This document shows, piece by piece, positions 62,400 to 64,000 of a DNA stretch of 64,000 nucleotides (its first letter is position 1; every line of letters begins with the position of its first letter). Under the pieces are notes generated by a model, which saw only the letters and a list, made by a program, of their open reading frames with translations, was not told the DNA's origin and made no database searches. The position numbers and the translations under genes were made by a program. The DNA comes from Alligator mississippiensis (taxonomy: Eukaryota > Chordata > Crocodylia > Alligatoridae): contig NC_081826.1 in NCBI RefSeq assembly GCF_030867095.1, positions 43,936,001 to 44,000,000 on the forward strand, in the 5' to 3' direction.

Positions 62400-64000
62400 A
62401 CCCTTCCTGCTCGGTCTCTCTCAACCTCCTCCTTTGAAGGCTTTGCTCAAGTGTTGATCTGTTCATAGGTATTTAAAGAAAAAAGCTTTCTAAGCTACCT
62501 GTAGCTTTGTTGGGTCGTTCCTTTAAAGCACTTGTTGCCTTGCATGCACTTGCAGCTGCTGGTTGCATGGATGGACGGCTAGTGGAAGTTCATTGGCTGC
62601 ACTTGGCTCTTTTTTTATCTGTGGGACAACTTCAGTTTCACTACTGTTGTGATCTTTGTCTGGTTTAAAGAATAGTAGCTGTATGTTAGGCCTGGGATGT
62701 ATCGCAGGGATCTTGATAGTTATCGTCACAGAAACGTCGCTGATTCTGGGGTGAAGACAGAATATTGGGTAATAATTGGTATGGGAATGCAGAAGGGAAG
62801 TAGAAAACTGCTGACATACTACAGACCACCAAATGAAATGCAGGCATACGGATTTGACTTCGAGTCGAAGGTTTGTTGGGAAAATTGGCTTTCCTGTTGA
62901 ATTCTTCCCTTGCATGTTGGCGTTGCCATTTTATCGATTGAGAAGATAGCTGTACAGATGTGGGAAGCTCTTTATCTAGAAGTGTGATTTTCAGACATGC
63001 AGTTGTTTTAGCTTGTAGCTGTTTTTCCAAAACAAGGATGTAACAAATTTAGAAATTGGCACTGGATTTGCCAGTTACAGAAACGTTTTTGGTTTTATTT
63101 TTTGTGCTAATTCAGGTGAAGCAATGGGCTGTTCTGGTTATGAGGTGGCTGTGCAGATCTGTCTCTTCCCTGGTCTGTTGCAAGTCTTGCTGCATAATGT
63201 TGTATGCTTAAACAGTTGTCAGCCAGAGTTTATTATTGCTAATGATATGATGGTAATTCCATGCATAGGTTTACCTTGTTTCTGTAGGGGAATATGCTAT
63301 GTAGTCTATGGCTTTCATGCTATAGGAATTGTTTAAAGACCAGGATAAGTCTAAGATTCTCAAGGTAGTGTTTTTGGTTCTGTGATTGAAGGACAGTAGG
63401 TATTTGGGGGGAAATACAAATGAGTTTAATTTGTAACTTCCTGTACTCTCCGGAATTTCTGCTTGTTGAATTTTTTTGCTCTGTCTTATGGTTTTCTTCA
63501 TTATGTGTCTTCAAGAATACCATGGTGGTGAGTAGCATATTCTGTCACGCACTTCAAAAGCAGGTGGATTTCAGAAGAATTGGACATTTAATGTAATCTT
63601 CAGTGGGACTTATGCATCTTTCAAGGACTAAACGAAGAGGTTTTTCCTTTTACCTTATTGGCCATTGTTTCCTGTGAACAGTTCAGTGTGGCACAATTGA
63701 TGACCCATTAATCTTGGCATGTTTTCATCATTTGCAGAAGCAACTTTACCTTTGAATATTTTACTTCTAAATGGATTCACAGGCAAAAGTGCAAGGCATA
63801 ACATTTTGCTGAATTACATTGTCTGACTTGTATTTCTCTTGGAACAAGGAAGGAATCCTCTCCATAACAACCCAAATCGTGGTTTCATTACAGTGCTTGG
63901 CTGTTAATATTAGCTATTGATATGGATGTACAATAGCAATGTGGCACAGTATTTTAACCAGATGTGATATCAGCCATTAATTATGTCTCATTTTCTTTCC
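62400..64000. other. AT-rich flank right of the CpG island, no gene seen
   Basis: Probably first-intron sequence of the divergent gene. Open frames on both strands (up to 130 codons at 62915-62523) have no recognised match, and no splice-flanked coding exon was found. Confidence 0.5.

Larger units (their letters stand above)
61730..64000 (+). other. 5' region of a divergent plus-strand gene, possibly RBM12B
   Basis: Inference from context. In mammals RBM12B lies upstream of TMEM67 and is transcribed away from it, with non-coding 5' exons. Nothing in 61730-64000 matches RBM12B protein, so at most its 5' UTR and first intron are here. After 62400 the sequence is AT-rich. A 67-codon open frame at 62697-62900 has no recognised match. 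Confidence 0.3.

Noticed and set aside
62697-62900. 67-codon frame (MYRRDLDSYRHRNVADSG) as an RBM12B exon
   Set aside because: It does not resemble RBM12B RNA-binding domains, and the opposite strand is open for longer; no splice sites that would join it were clear.

Overview
The window is vertebrate nuclear DNA, most likely from a crocodilian. The signs are many CR1 LINEs with the reptile-type 3' tail, abundant hAT miniature elements, chromovirus- or ERV-like solo LTRs, and long AT-rich introns. A turtle or another archosaur cannot be excluded from sequence alone.

One host gene fills most of the window. It is TMEM67 (meckelin, MKS3), on the minus strand, from its ATG at 61435 to its stop at 10403. 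I placed all 28 coding exons by hand. Every exon has AG/GT splice sites, the phases agree from exon to exon, and the exon lengths sum to 2955 nt (984 residues plus stop). Human meckelin is 995 residues; the whole difference lies in exon 1. The reading frame is intact. The product is a ciliary transition-zone membrane protein with a signal peptide, a cysteine-rich ectodomain, several membrane segments and a conserved C-terminal region.

Layout: 1-9.5 kb is downstream intergenic DNA holding an LTR fossil, a Tigger/pogo miniature element, a 1.4-kb hAT element with a perfect 8-bp target duplication, and a short tandem repeat. About 9.54-10.40 kb is the likely TMEM67 3' UTR. From 10.4 to 61.4 kb lie TMEM67 exons 28 to 1, with introns loaded with transposable elements. 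These include CR1 copies (one nested, one nearly full length in intron 1), two solo LTRs with target duplications, hAT elements including two that share one target site, a 57-bp-arm hairpin, and two copies of an unclassified approximately 1-kb GC-rich element with short inverted ends. About 61.05-62.35 kb is a CpG island serving TMEM67 and probably a divergent plus-strand gene. By mammalian synteny that neighbour could be RBM12B, but none of its coding sequence is in the window. 62.4-64.0 kb is AT-rich and holds no recognisable coding exon.

The best candidates for something undescribed are the GC-rich element family at 41260-42442 and 59945-60869, the small repeat-peptide and membrane-peptide ORF pair at 51.7-52.2 kb, the minisatellite-bearing solo LTR at 29.0-30.3 kb, and the sequential hAT insertions at 12.8-13.3 kb. 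I found no sign of a new multi-gene system.
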